The notes beneath the pieces are model-generated. The model searched no databases. It saw nothing but the letters and a program-made list of their open reading frames with translations, and had not been told where the DNA came from. Below, one piece after another: positions 46,665-58,422 of a DNA stretch of 64,000 bases. The DNA is taken from the NCBI GenBank assembly GCA_022560025.1, contig JAFISE010000003.1:473154-537153 (forward strand), read 5' to 3'. Origin of the DNA: Stagonosporopsis chrysanthemi (lineage: Eukaryota; Ascomycota; Dothideomycetes; Pleosporales; Didymellaceae). The translations under genes were made by a program, and so were the position numbers. The stretch's first letter is position 1, and every line of letters starts with the position of its first letter.

Positions 46665-46918
46665 GTCACCTGCTGCGAGAAGACTCAGACTCAAAATCGG
46701 AAGGTATATCCCCGAAGTTATGATTGATGTAGTTTAATTTATTTCCACTTCGATGTTCCTCGTTGACTTCTCATTCGTGACCCATGCTCGTAATGCTCGT
46801 AATGCTACAGATGTACTCTGCGCATTCGTGATGATCATTTGTCCTTCTGCAGCACTTAGTGTGCTCATAACCAAGGCCCGTGGGCTATCGTTCGTCTCGC
46901 CATCGTGTCCCGGGTGCT

Positions 46919-47305
46919 TCATTTGCCCAGCTTCTTCAGCTCCTCCCTGCCAAATATTAGTATTTGCCTTTCAACTTTGATCCACTCGCGACTCAGACTC
47001 ACCTCAACTGGTTGGCAAAGTCCTCGGTGGTATCATCATCATCCCAGCTCTCCTCCCAGAGGTGTGTCTTGTCACCGTGAGTCTGTGTCTCCTCCTCGCC
47101 CCAGTCTACGATTCACGTCAGCGGCTGCTTCCCTCTACAATTAGTATCCTCAGTGTCGCTTACCCTCAACAGGGAAATCCTCGAACTCATCGTCCTCCTC
47201 CAACTGGGGAGCGGCCTTTGCGGAGGCGGCGGCCGGTTGCCCGTTCGGTGCGTCGCTAACGACGGCTTTTGTTGTGGAAGCTCCTCCTTGTGCGGCACCG
47301 GACAT
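46919..47305 (-). CDS. SEM1: 26S proteasome subunit SEM1/DSS1
   Basis: Three exons (47164-47305, 47003-47105, 46919-46946) give 90 residues. SEM1 is a small acidic disordered subunit of the proteasome lid that is also found in TREX-2 and homologous-recombination complexes. The conserved acidic core is present: EEDDEFEDFPVEDWGEEE, with the aromatic-acidic repeats THLWEESWDDDDTTEDF, then ANQLREELKKLGK. The N-terminal 35 residues are Ala/Ser/Gly rich and not conserved. The third exon is only 28 nt and is set by a GGCAG acceptor. It restores the C-terminal helix. It converges with PGK1, with 254 bp between the stops. Confidence 0.95.
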
Positions 47306-47822
47306 CTTTCGTGTATGTGCGGGGTGTACTACGTGGCTTATGGGGTGGGTGGTGGTTGCAGGCAAGATCGTTCGTCAGTGCTTGTGAGATGGCAATGATG
47401 TTCCACAAGCTATCAACGCGATGCGGCTCCAGCGACCGCCGCAGGCTCAGTCACGTGCACGTGGGGTACTCACCTGCACAGTCGCAGCGATTCTCTTCCG
47501 CTGATCAGCACAAGCATTTCCGAAGCTTGGCCTTGACGTGTGTGTTTCGTCCTATATTACGGCTTGGAACTGTTTGCAGCGCGCAACTGTGCTTGCTGCG
47601 CTCGCTCTTGCTCGAGCCTTGAGACGTCCGCGGCTGTCATGATGTCAGCTTCGCATACGCGCTTTACGGCTGGAGCTCGCTATCTTTAGTCCCGCTCCGC
47701 TTTGGCCGGAGTTTTGAATGTACTAGATCACTCTTACCTCCGTTCCTCCTTCTCTTCTCTCCTCATTTCCTTAGTGTGCCTCACTCTGTACAACACCTTT
47801 GTTCCCATACTAGCCGTTCAGC
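47306..47822. promoter_or_regulatory. Divergent SEM1/IML2 upstream region
   Basis: 517 bp between divergent ATGs. No gene and no specific site was recognised. Confidence 0.45.
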
Positions 47823-50331
47823 ATGGTTCTCGGATGGCTCAGTGGCAAGGGCAAGGCCCCCGCTCATACCAGGAGCTTGACGGCGATTGATGAGCTTGCT
47901 CAAAGTGTGTATGGCTACATTCGGTCGAGCGAGAGACACTGACATGAGACAGTACAGGACGCGATGAGCGGTACGATAGCCGCACTTTGAGACCCTGAAC
48001 CCGAACTGATGGCACGCGAGCAGCTGTCACCCATATCATGGCCGATGACATCGACAGTGCAGAAGAGAACCTCCGGCAGGGCCATTCGCCGTTCCACCAG
48101 GTGTGCAGTACCCGCACGATGCGGTCAAGGTGGAGCTTACAGATTCGTAGCTGGGAGTCGGAGTATGCATGTTCATGCGAGCAACTTTAGGTTTTGAGCA
48201 AGACGTCATGCGTGAAGGTCCGAACTTGATATTCAGAAGACTAGGGATCTTCTTGCGCTGACATGACGCAGCCAATGATATGCTCTACAATGCAGAGAAC
48301 GGCGCATACGAAAGCCAACGAAGGGTCGCCAAAGACGCGAACTCATTCCGCTCGAACATCTATCCGCCGGGGACCGAGTACGCAGTATGCCAGGCAGAGG
48401 CGCAGCTGATGAGCGCCGTTGTAGGTGTACTGAACGAGAGCTTGACCGAAGCCTTGAAGAGTTTCTACAAGCTGCGAAAGGCGTACATTACCCTGGAATC
48501 AGTGATGGAGGCGGAGAGGACGTTCCTACGAACAAAGTCCACGAGCAGCCTGAACTCTGCGACGACGTCCCGCACGACCTCAAAGCCAGCGTCGATTCGA
48601 TCCGCAGGTGGCAGCACTCTGAAGAAGACGTTGTCAAAAACTCCTTCCCTCCACAAGTCCGCAAATCCCTCGACCACGAGCCTGAATCAGGCTGGAGTGC
48701 AGCCCGCCCCGGTAGTTATGAAGAAGAAGGTCGATAGTGATGAAGACTTTGACTTTGTCGATGCTGAGCAAGAGCGAGGTGCTCAGACGCCGCTGGAATA
48801 CGCTGGTCATTTGAACTTGCCTGTTCAAGGGGGTTCAGTCACGCTGGACAACAACCAGAAAGAAGTGGATATTGGTGCCAGCACCGCGCCAGGTCTACCT
48901 ACCGGAAACCCACAAAACACCTCTGTTCCAGACCCAATCGCGGATTTTGAGAACCTCGTATTGAAGGATGATAACGGGTCAGCAAGCGTGTCAGATTTCA
49001 CCGATCATCCGATAGATGAGTTCATCATTTCTGGTGCCAGTTTCTGCTTCGGAATATTGCTAGTCATTGTTTCTATGGTTCCGCCGGCTTTCGCGTCTGT
49101 CCTCAAGGTCATTGGCTTCAAGGGAGACAAGGACCGTGGTCTTCGGATGCTTTGGCAAGCGACGAAGTTCAACAACATTCATGGCGCCATGGCTGGCGTC
49201 GTTTTGATGGGCTACTTTAATGGCTTCGTTGGCTTCTGCGACATCATTCCACGCACCGGTGAGGGTGCATACCCAGAGCGGAGATGCAAAGCACTCATGG
49301 CGGAGATGAGGAGGAGATACCCGAAGAGCCATCTGTGGCTGCTTGAGGAAGCTCGCATGCTGTCCAGGGAGAAGCAGCTCGAGGCTTCTGTCAAGTACCT
49401 TGAGGATATTGGTGCATCGCCATTCAAGCAGCTTGAGGCCTTGAGCTGGTTTGAACGCTCCCTGGACTTGATGTACATACACGAGTACGCCAAGACCAGC
49501 ACTGCCTTCCAGACCTGCATCACACTCAACAACTGGAGTCATGGGCTCTACCACTACATCTGCGGAGCTTCTTACCTTGAACTCTACCGACGAGCCAAGG
49601 TTACAGACCCCAAGGCCGCACAGACCTACGCAGATAAGACGAATGAATACTTCAAGCAAGTCATTCCCAATATCGGCAAGAAGAAGTTCATGGGCCGTCA
49701 ACTGCCTTTTGATACCTTTGTCAACCGTAAGATTTCGAGGTGGGAAGCCCGGGCGAAGGAATGGAACTGTGACTTCATTGACGCGATCGGTGTCTCGCCG
49801 ATCGAAGAGATGATCTACTTCTGGAACGGCTACAAGCGCATGCGCCCGGAGCACCTGCAACACTCTCTTGAGAACCTTGCCTGGAGCGAATCGTCTGCAA
49901 ACCCCCACTGGGAAAAGGAGGACCTGAATGAGAGGGCCATCTTATCCACGCTCCGCGCCGTTACACTACGGACTCTGGGCCAGACGACTGAAGCTAAGGA
50001 GATTCTGCAGAAGGAGGTCATCGTGCATGACGCTACAGCATTCGCGGGTTCTCTTAAGGACGACTGGATGCCTCCGGTCGCGCGGTACGAAATGGCGGCT
50101 TGCATGTGGCAGGAGGCTGATGCCGACGGCAACCCACAGGCCCACCAGGAGGAGCTTAATCAGTGCAAGACATGGCTTGAGGCCGCGGGAAGCTGGGGCG
50201 GATATGTCCTGGACGCAAGGTGAGTGACAGACGCCCTTTGGCGACGTGAATATGCTGACAGCAGACATAGAATTGGTATGAAGATTACAACAGGCAAGGG
50301 CACATTGCGACGATTTGGTGTTCTTATCTGA
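47823..50331 (+). CDS. IML2: IML2 / TTC39-family outer-membrane protein
   Basis: Six exons (47823-47904, 47954-47971, 48024-48100, 48151-48217, 48272-50219, 50271-50331) give 750 residues. IML2 is a TPR-like protein of the mitochondrial outer membrane, nucleus and cytosol, linked in yeast to inclusion-body clearance. The model reads MVLGWLSGKGKAPAHTRSLT, VTHIMADDIDSAEENLRQG, VCMFMRATLGFEQDVMREA and YPPGTEYAVCQAEAQLMSAV, then LRKAYITLESVMEAE. Central conserved blocks are GASFCFGILLVIVSMVPPAF, RGLRMLWQATKF and LLEEARMLSREKQLEA. The C-terminus, VLDARIGMKITTGKGTLRRF, needs the last exon. The five small exons are joined in phase. The 18-nt second exon is the most fragile part. A Ser/Thr-rich linker (about residues 170-250) is disordered. 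Confidence 0.93.
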
Positions 50332-50493
50332 GCTGGCTGTGTGATACGAACAAATCGTTCAAACATCAGTGCTATTTCAGTATTAGAAGTCGTGTCGTAG
50401 ACTACAGCATGGGATAGAACGTTGGCAGCGAAATAAAAATTCACTTCAAAACCTGCAATACTTCTGAGAATGAACACGGACGCTGCACATCAT

Positions 50494-51018
50494 TCAGCAA
50501 CTCCAAACGCTGAATCCACCCTTCTCTATTTCAACTTTGGTCACATAAACTTCGTCCCCCAGCTCCCTAGCACTTTCATACCCCTCATCCACCCAAGTCT
50601 CTCCTCTCCTCTCCACCCTCTTCTCCTCCTTCACCCACCTCAGCCGGCTGACCTCCCTCTTGTTCTCCCAAGGCGACAACAACTGCGGCACAATGTCGAC
50701 ATCCTTCCTCCTCATAGTCTGCAACTCCGGCCGCGCCAAGCCCACTCTGTCGACCCAGCAAGGCGGCGCGCGATATGAGGTGATTTTCTCTTCATCGCTA
50801 CTGATTTTGTGGGGGAAGTGCCACATCGTATAGTCGGCGACAGTGGCGCACCCGTGGTGGATTGTGCCCGGTGTGGTGTCTGAGTTCGAGAGTATCGGCG
50901 GGCAGGGCTTGGAGATGGGGCCGTTGGGGATGAGGATTGGATCAGAGAACGTGTTGGGGGAGCGTTCATCGAAGCTTTGCCCTAAGGGGGTGGTAGAATA
51001 TTGGGTTGGGGAGGCCAT
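50494..51018 (-). CDS. Hypothetical protein, 174 residues
   Basis: A single-exon frame from a true ATG (MASPTQYSTTPLGQSFDERS) with no recognised domain. It contains ATVADYTMWHFPHKISSDE and a charged C-terminal half (SRLRWVKEEKRVERRGETWV). The composition is protein-like rather than that of a random frame, and the gene converges with IML2 with 162 bp between stops. The opposite strand carries shorter frames. I cannot suggest a function. It may be a lineage-specific fungal gene. Confidence 0.6.
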   Translation of the reverse strand: MASPTQYSTTPLGQSFDERSPNTFSDPILIPNGPISKPCPPILSNSDTTPGTIHHGCATVADYTMWHFPHKISSDEEKITSYRAPPCWVDRVGLARPELQTMRRKDVDIVPQLLSPWENKREVSRLRWVKEEKRVERRGETWVDEGYESARELGDEVYVTKVEIEKGGFSVWSC

Positions 51019-51383
51019 TGTGTGTGTTGAGGCGGCAGACTTTTGATGCTGCGTGAATGTGGGAGGTCTTCGGTGCGCTGTGTAGAGGTAGCTTAACGCT
51101 CAAAAGTTGCTTTGGAGGCTTTGTGTGTGTTGGGTGCGCAAGAGTATCGCTGATGTGTTGTGCTGGAGATTCTGGTGGGAGGGGGTTACCTGCCGACGTT
51201 ATTTATCCTTTAAATATTTCAAGAGTGTTGCTAAGTCTGGTGGAACATGGTTTAGGGATGCCATAAAATGTTTGATTAAAGACCGACAATCATGGTTCAC
51301 AGGGTCCTTCGACTCATCTGTAGGCCAGGGACTACCTGAGCCACCAACTGAAGAGCGGACCTAAACCGTCAAACGTGATTTAT
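51019..51383. other. Intergenic, no gene seen
   Basis: Upstream region of the hypothetical gene and 3' flank of the sugar transporter. Confidence 0.5.
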
Positions 51384-53099
51384 CTAAACGTTTCGAAGCT
51401 CAGTGGTAGCGTTCTTCTGCTCAGGGTTGACAGCATAATCCTCGTGCTCGATGTGTTTCTTCTCAAGCTCGGCACCTCCATCAATGTGGTTGACACCGCC
51501 GAACATGGCGTCCATCTCCTCGAGGGCAACCTGCTTGGTCTCAGGGACGAAGAACCAAACAAAGGCAGCCAACAGAATGTTGATACCAGCGAACATGTAG
51601 AAAGCGTAGAAGCCCTCGTTCTGGAGGAACAGAGGAAAGAACTGCTGCACAATCGAGTTGGCGACGTTCTGTGTCTGCGAGCACATGCCGACGGCTTGGG
51701 CGCGGACGTTCATGGAGAAGATCTCGGCAGTGTAGATCCAGACGGTGGCGCCCCATGAAGGCTTGTCTGGTGACATTGTTAGTGACAGGCCAGACTGTGA
51801 GTGAGGCGGAAGGCGACTTACAGAAGAAAGCAAACAGGAACATTACGAAGACAATCGCAATGCCAACGGGCTGCGACTTAGCACCATCGTAAGAAGGAGT
51901 TTGGGTCTCAACCGAAGCAGCGATGACCATGCAGATACCCATACCGATACCACCAACGATAAACAAGAACTTACGACCAAAGCGGTCGACAGTCCAGGTA
52001 GCGTTGAGAGTGAAGAGAATACCGAAGGTAGCGTTGAGGGCGTTGATAAGAGCAACGGTATCGCTGCTCTTGAAGACCTTCTTGTAGATGATAGTCGAGT
52101 AAGAGTTGAGAGTACCCTGACCAGTGATCTGCTGACCAGCGTTGATGATCATCGCAATATACATGCGCTTGCGGACCGACTTGTCCTTCCAGAGAGCAGA
52201 ATAACCGCTGGAGATGGCCTCAGACTCGAACTCGATAGCCTCGCGAATGGTGAGGAGTTCTTCATTGACCTCCTGCTCGGTGTCACGGACGCGCATCAAA
52301 GATGCCTTGGCCGACTCGTAGTTCTTGCTCTTCTGAATGTACCAACGAGGCGACTCGGGTATGAAGAAGACCTGCGACAGGATGATGATGGGCATGAGGA
52401 TCTGGAATATGACAACCTGAAGATGTTAATATGGATACTACTGTTGTGGATAGATGGGCCGTACCATGCGCCAGTCCCACTCGCCCAGCTTCTTGGGGTG
52501 CTTGGAGCATGCAAAGTTGACCCAGTACGCGATGAAGGATCCAACAGAGTAGAACATCTGCCAGAACGACATGATCATACCACGGATCTCGGGAGGCGCA
52601 AGTTCACCAATATAGATGGGGCCAGCAGCTGGAGCGTGTTAGTAACAGATCTTCAGTGTGAGTCGAGGAGTGCTTACTCAGTGCAAGACCTTGACCCAGA
52701 CCAATGATGACACGGCCGGCAATGAAGACTCCGATGTTGCCACGAGGAGCGAATGCCTGCATGAATGTAGCGATGATGACGAGGACAGATCCAGCGGCCA
52801 TGCCGACGCGACGACCGGCAAAATCAGCAAGGGGTCCACCAAGGAAGAAACCAGCTACAACAGCTCCGACGGTGTAAGCAGTGTTGATGGCCCCGATGGT
52901 GTTTGCGTTGGGATGGTTGAAGTAGTTGACCCAGTTCTTAGAACCCTGGACGGCGTTGAAGACTGAGGCATCGTAACCGTAGAGCACCATGCAGGATGCT
53001 GCAACGAGAGAGATGTACCTGGTGGGTGTCAGACTGCGGCCTCCTGATGGCAGTGTTGTTTGTGACCTACCAGTTGTACGCTCTCTTGGCGGTCACCAT
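51384..53099 (-). CDS. MFS sugar transporter
   Basis: Five exons (53071-53099, 52678-53018, 52465-52628, 51822-52416, 51384-51766) give 503 residues with about 12 membrane helices. Sugar-porter motifs are present: GYDASVFNAVQG in helix 1, LADFAGRRVGM between helices 2 and 3, GRVIIGLGQG, PESPRWYIQK after helix 6, NAGQQITGQGTLNSYSTIIY in helix 7, DRFGRKFLFIVG and VPETKQ before the C-terminus. It is a proton-coupled hexose or lactose-type transporter of the plasma membrane. The exact sugar cannot be inferred. The short first exon (MVTAKRAYNW) fits the start of related fungal transporters. Confidence 0.94.
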
Positions 53100-54431
53100 G
53101 ATTGCGGTTGCTATCCTGGCTTGTAGTGGTTTAAAGTGGTGACTCTTGTCGAGGGTGCTGGCGTCTAGAACTCCGCAAAGGCCACAGCGAGTGTTCGTAG
53201 TTCTCGAGGAGGAGGACGATCTCTATACAATATATACAACACTTCGGCACGGAGCACACCCCCCGTCCCAGGTCAACCCCATGGAGTCGGGACGCCTTCA
53301 CCATGTGCCAGGACCTATCAACTGACGCCTCCAGCATTGTACCACGAATCACAGTGCCAATGCAGCCGTAAAGCTTGCTCTAGAGCCCCCTTAGCCCTCA
53401 AACCCCACAGCGACCGAATCTGGGGTCCCGTCCTGCGCACTTCTTATCAGTCGATACTCCACATTTCGGCTGGGAATCCTGTGCTTTGTTCTTCCACGAA
53501 TGAGGCCCAGAGCTAGAGGCCTGGGAGGCAGCGGTCACAGGCATGTCCTGCGTTGGTATGACCTCGAAGCGACCATTAGCATGCCCGCTAGTCGAGAAGT
53601 GGCTAGAGAGGGCGGAGATGTGGTCCCGAAGGAGTAGGTTTTCCACCCTGCGGATCCCACACAAGCCTCGCCAGGGCATGAAAGCAGCGGATGAAGGCTT
53701 TTGGCGTAAGTCTCGGCCTCTTGTTTTCAGGTCTACACAGCGAAAAGTGCTCTGTTGCCGCGAGCACCAAGAGCGATTTTGCCGCGTGTTTGTCACAGTA
53801 TGCGACACCTTTGAGCCCCAAATAATCGACTTGGAAGGACAAATCTTGATCTCACTGTCGGTGCGCGGCAAGAGTGGAGCATTCCGCTTAACTGGGGCGT
53901 TGGGGCGTTGATATCGTGAAGGGTGGCATCGCACGCCAGTCCTTCAACGTGATAGACAAGCCGGCCACCGGCACTGATCAGCACTTGCTAATGCACACGA
54001 TCAAAGAATAGAAGTCCGCGGGACTATCCTAGTATTCGGATGGAACTGCGAATGTGGAAGTATGGTTAATGACATGCAGCTCAATAGGCCGAGAGCCGAG
54101 ATGAGCAGTGATGAGGAGGCTCGCGTGCATGAATCAGGAACTGTGACTTGCGCAGTTTCATGCGTACAATCAACAGCAATCTTGGGAGAGCCGGATTACC
54201 ATCCAGTCTTTTCCTACAAAGAAATGATGTTCAAGGCCATCTCTTGCCAATGCTTATTCGAATCGGTCACGTGAGACTTTCAGCCTCGCCGAAAGCAGGT
54301 GGGTTTTTCGAGGTTCCTCCGACTCAGACCACTCTCTCACCGCCCGCCACCGACTAGCCCCATCCACGCCTGCAAAATAATCGCGACTTGACAACCCACC
54401 GAATACCGACACCGTTCGATACACATTCAAG
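53100..54431. other. Intergenic, no supported gene
   Basis: 1.3 kb between divergent starts of the sugar transporter and TMA7. A 178-codon frame (53398-53934, minus) and a 122-codon frame on the other strand overlap. Neither has a domain and both are Arg/Ser/Cys rich, like random frames. Confidence 0.45.
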
Positions 54432-54834
54432 ATGCCTTCAGGACAGGGAGGTGAGTTGTCGGCACTCCGCTGGCGGTGCAGCTGGCACACAGAGGCGGGA
54501 AACGTGTGCTGACAGGTCGCAGCGGGAACAAACCCCATTCACAACAAGAAGCCCAAGAAGAAGCCCGCTCAGGACCTCGACGACGAGGATTTGGCTTTCA
54601 AGCTCAAGCAGCAGGCCGGTGCGTTCCCGTCCTCTTCCATGCAACAAGTCCACCTTTGTGTTGCAGGGCTCAGCCTTGTGCGGCACTGAACTGCAACCCG
54701 GACCACGATATCGGTGTACACTTGCTGACGATGGTACAGACAAGAAGGCGCGCGAGGAGATGGCCAAGAAGGCTGGTGGCAAGGGCCCCATGAACACCGG
54801 TCAGCAGGGCATCAAGAAGTCTGGCAAGAAATAA
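54432..54834 (+). CDS. TMA7: Translation machinery-associated protein TMA7
   Basis: Three exons (54432-54450, 54523-54618, 54740-54834) give 69 residues, the usual size. TMA7 is a small basic ribosome-associated protein of unclear mechanism. The ends are diagnostic: MPSGQG at the start and KGPMNTGQQGIKKSGKK at the end. The middle is HNKKPKKKPAQDLDDEDLAF, with the conserved Asp/Glu patch. The second acceptor was chosen at 54522. The alternative CAG at 54515 would give an open but unrelated frame. Confidence 0.92.
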
Positions 54835-55059
54835 GCGCTTTCGTCCAGCTAGGGCACGGCTTGGAATGATACAAAGATACCACGGAATAGGAGTCTAATT
54901 GCGGCGTTATTGAGCAAGTACCGAGCGCATAGACAGTCACGAATGCACGGGAAAGGATCATACGGCCGACGTTTTGTCTACAATGGGACATGTGAGGAAT
55001 ACTGATCATATTAGGTATAGTGTCAGGGTGATGGTGGAGGTGTCAATGAGTGTCGAAGG

Positions 55060-56173
55060 TTACGCCAGGATTATGTGCTGCCCAGGCTGTGCCAGCGTCC
55101 TTGTGTTTGCGCTGTAAGGCCCTTGCTCTGGGCTTCTCAACTTGAACAGCTGCTCTGCGTTCTTCCACGACAGTCTCTCCCACTCCTCGTTTGTCAGAAA
55201 GTCGCTCTCTCTCAGCGCCGTCATGAGAGCTCGCCCTCGCTCTTCTAGCGGATAGTTGCTCGCGTACAGCACACGGCCCATGGGGATCTGCTCCAGTAGT
55301 GTCCGCATGCTTGATAGGTCGAGAATGTCGACTGTAGTGAGGTAGAAGTTGTGCTGCCAGACGTCTACGAAGCTACGCCTGGGTTGGTCGATGGTCGGAA
55401 TACCGTGGAGGGCCGTGTTGATGCGTGGGAGGAGTGAAGGAAGTAAACCTGGATGCGCAATGACTAATTGTAGGTTCGGATGTCGATCGAAGACGCCGTT
55501 GAGATAGAGGCGCAGGACGAGCATCGGCGACGCCGCGTGTGCGGTGTGCAGGTGCGCTACGAGTGGAACAACGACGCTGTTGGGTAGGTCATGCGTGTAC
55601 TCTGCCACCTGCGATAGCCAATACTCAGCTTCGTTGTCCACTGGTAACATCTACCAGCAGTGGATCGCGACAAACCTGGTCCCCAGTCGGCCACCCTTCT
55701 CTCAACATGATCGGGACCCCAAGCCTCTGCGCCGTACCCCAGACCTCTTCGAAGCTCTCATCTTCCAATCCATGGCCAACAGCAACAACACCGCCCACGA
55801 ACTTCAGCCTGGTGATGCACCTTTGCAACTCTCGCGCCGCTTCTCTTCCCTCACCGCGGCCACTTGGGAGCAGTGCCAACGGCACCATCTTGTCATTTTG
55901 CATACGCGTACCCGTGTCCAACGCATCGTTTAGTTTCGTACACATCTGCGGTGAAGTGGAGACAGGGATGTGAGTGAGGACTTGCGCAGTATGGCCGAGA
56001 GTACGCATATCGCGGATGCGAGGGTTGCCGAGATTCCTCAATTTCGCAGCTGCTGGCGACGGTAAGAGGTGAAGGCCTGGTGAGGACGGAGAAGATGGAA
56101 CATTGAAAGTTGGCGACAGAAAGGACTCGACGCACGCGATGAGAGGGAACGATACAGCTGGGCGGCTGCTCAT
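55060..56173 (-). pseudogene. Amidohydrolase_2-family (ACMSD-like TIM-barrel) gene with broken frame
   Basis: Two overlapping frames together cover a normal-length decarboxylase/hydrolase of the amidohydrolase_2 family. The first part (from the ATG at 56173) has LGNPRIRDMRTLGHTAQVLT, ELQRCITRLKFVGGVVA and RLGVPIMLREGWPTGDQ. The second has EAEYWLSQVAEYTHDLPNSV, AHLHTAHAASPMLVLRLYLN and GRVLYASNYPLEERG. Near 55650 the frame changes by one base. The only introns that would fix it without removing conserved sequence are 25 or 31 nt, too short. Metal ligands are also lost: the usual E-x-H near the N-terminus reads VESF, and the Asp of the SDYP motif is Asn (SNYP). This points to a decaying or non-catalytic gene. 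Confidence 0.65.
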
Positions 56174-56729
56174 TGCGATTCTGATCCAGGTATTGATGAA
56201 TGTAGCGGGGTGAAAGAGGGGTTGTAAGGTGGAGGTGACTGGTACGAGTTGCCCAACTCTTACTGCATGGTCACCACGTGTAGCTGGAAGTCGAGGAAAG
56301 TGTACACAGAACGAGTTTAGAAGGAAGGCACAGTGAGCATCAGATCGTCCCTTTGGAAAGTACTATGAAGAGTTCAATTTTACAGTATGTGTAAACAATT
56401 GCGACAACCTCATTGCACATCTCCTCCACGGTCTACCTAGTCTGACACGACCCATTCCGTACGTGTTCGTCGATATACCTCCTCTGCTCACGCCCGAATC
56501 ACTGTCCCCTCATTGCACGTAGGGTAGGGAAGACAGACCCATTGCAAGCATAGCAAATGCTCGGCAGCAACGTTCACCGACCCTAACAGGTCTCCATAAT
56601 AATGGGCAAGACTCTTCCAACGCTTGGTCGAGTACCCGCGAGTCGAAGTTGCTCGCTGGCATAATAGTTCGTAGCCATCATAAATTCGTAACAGATTCGC
56701 GCAGTTGATGCGCCTCAGCGTGCGCCACT
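56174..56729. other. Intergenic, no gene seen
   Basis: Upstream of the amidohydrolase remnant and 3' flank of the small hypothetical gene. No supported gene. Confidence 0.5.
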
Positions 56730-56990
56730 TCAGGTTGCGCGACGGACCTTTTTACTTCCGAGGGTGAACGCACGGCGTCTGATCGAGCCTAGGTGGCTTT
56801 GTTGCTGAGTAGGGCTTGTTAGGCTTTGTGCGCTTTCGCTCCCGGAACGGCCATTGCTGTTGGAGGACTCTGATGACTGGGATGAGGATCTCTTGCGACC
56901 TTCTTCGGCGAGGATGTCTTCCAGGCTGACGTTGAGGTGAGGGTGTGTGATGGGGACCTCCTCGAGGTTCTCGACGAATTTGGATGCCAT
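56730..56990 (-). CDS. Small Ser-rich hypothetical protein, 86 residues
   Basis: An ATG at 56990 opens MASKFVENLEEVPITHPHLN, then VSLEDILAEEGRKRSSSQSS, a Ser/Gln-rich disordered part, and a basic end (RRRAFTLGSKKVRRAT). The organised start and the Ser/Arg-rich tail look like a real small protein, possibly phospho-regulated. The family was not recognised. A TTG nine bases upstream is in frame but is not a likely start. Confidence 0.5.
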   Translation of the reverse strand: MASKFVENLEEVPITHPHLNVSLEDILAEEGRKRSSSQSSESSNSNGRSGSESAQSLTSPTQQQSHLGSIRRRAFTLGSKKVRRAT

Positions 56991-58422
56991 TTCTTGCAAG
57001 GGTGTGTTGATAGTGAATAGAGTGGCGATCTAAGGATATCGATGTGGATTTGGTAGACTTGTGGATTATAGCAAAGTTGACAAGCAAGGGACTTGGAAGG
57101 CTTTAGCTATGTCACTGTAGCGGTGTCGTGGAGTATGTCCAGGGGCAATGTAGTGCAGCGGTCCAGACTCCTTGGGGTTGCGTGAAGGCAATATAGGTGC
57201 AGTAGCACAAGATATTCCGGCTTGCAACGGTGCGAAAGTGGATCGGGGGATCGATCACTTGAGCGAACGGATTGGCTTTATTGGAAACAACCCAAAGCGA
57301 GTCTCGCACGACCGGGGCGGCGCAGACTTTTTAACATTGCATGGCACGCGGCAGCTTCAGAAAACGAACATGCGGACGCAATGTGTAAGGACCTGAACCG
57401 GGCATCCGAGCGCTGATCACTCAATCTCGATGCCGAACCGGTTAAGCTAAAGACAGGGATGACGACGGCGGGGTTCTTTCAAGGGCCCAGAAGACACAGA
57501 GCGATTCGTGCGGACGCTGCCGCGGCACCTGGGATACACGTTGAGTGCCCGAAATAGTTGCGAACGCATGTCCGAGACTCTCTACTGTGTCTTGTTCGCC
57601 TCCCAGGCGTTCTGCGGACGTCCGTTCAGTCGGGAACCGAGCCCAACGCAGTATCTCGTTACGCAAAGGCTTGGAGATGGTCAGATAGTCCGCCCGGCTG
57701 TCGACGGACTAGATGAATTGCAAAGCACACGCGCAAGCCTCTCGCCACTGTCTGGTGAGTCAAGTTCAGGACGGTGGTGGGATCAGCGCGATCAACATCT
57801 TCTCCGCAAAAACACCAAAGCTCGTTCGCCATTACATTTATTAGATAGCATGTTGCATATCTAACGCCTTCCATGACCCCTCTCCGCACTCACAAACGTT
57901 ATTCGATTCGTTTCCCTTGGCCGTTGAGGCTGGCACGAGGCCAATCTCGTGTTCATGGCCAATGACGTAGACAGCCAGGTCATCCACATCACAGCCTCCA
58001 CAGTCCTTGGCTTTTCCAATATTTGTGTTTCGGTCTAACAGTTGCGGTCTGTCAGTTCTCGTTGCCCGTGACCGTAACGAGCGCCAAATCTGCGATTAGC
58101 GACCGAGCCGGGATAGTAATTACGGTGTATTTCCATGCCTTGCGGCATCGTGGCCGGCAGCTCGCCGAAAGAACGACATCATTGACAGGGTCTCAATCCT
58201 TCGCGTAGACCCTGAATCCACATTTCCAAACTTAAAACAGCGCCATCCGTCATGTCAGATGCAGAGGAACGATAAAAGTCGAAGTGCGGAGTCGCTAACG
58301 GGCACTAGCCACGTACGCTGCGCAAAGCTTCATTTCTCTGTTCGAAATTCGGGCGCAAGAGCTGTCGCAAAAGGATATGTAGCCGTGTTTGAGGTTTGAA
58401 ATATGGTCGGTGTTGGTCATCG
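56991..58422. other. Intergenic, no gene seen
   Basis: About 1.4 kb between the small hypothetical gene and the DBR1 stop. Open frames are short and domain-free. Confidence 0.5.

Noticed and set aside
49060..49908. 282-codon minus-strand open frame
   Set aside because: It is antisense to IML2 and carries no recognisable domain.
51901..52707. 268-codon forward open frame
   Set aside because: It is antisense to the sugar transporter and spans its introns. The Asp/Glu-rich composition mirrors the opposite coding strand.
53398..53934. 178-codon minus open frame between the sugar transporter and TMA7
   Set aside because: It overlaps another open frame on the opposite strand. Composition is random-like and no domain is seen.
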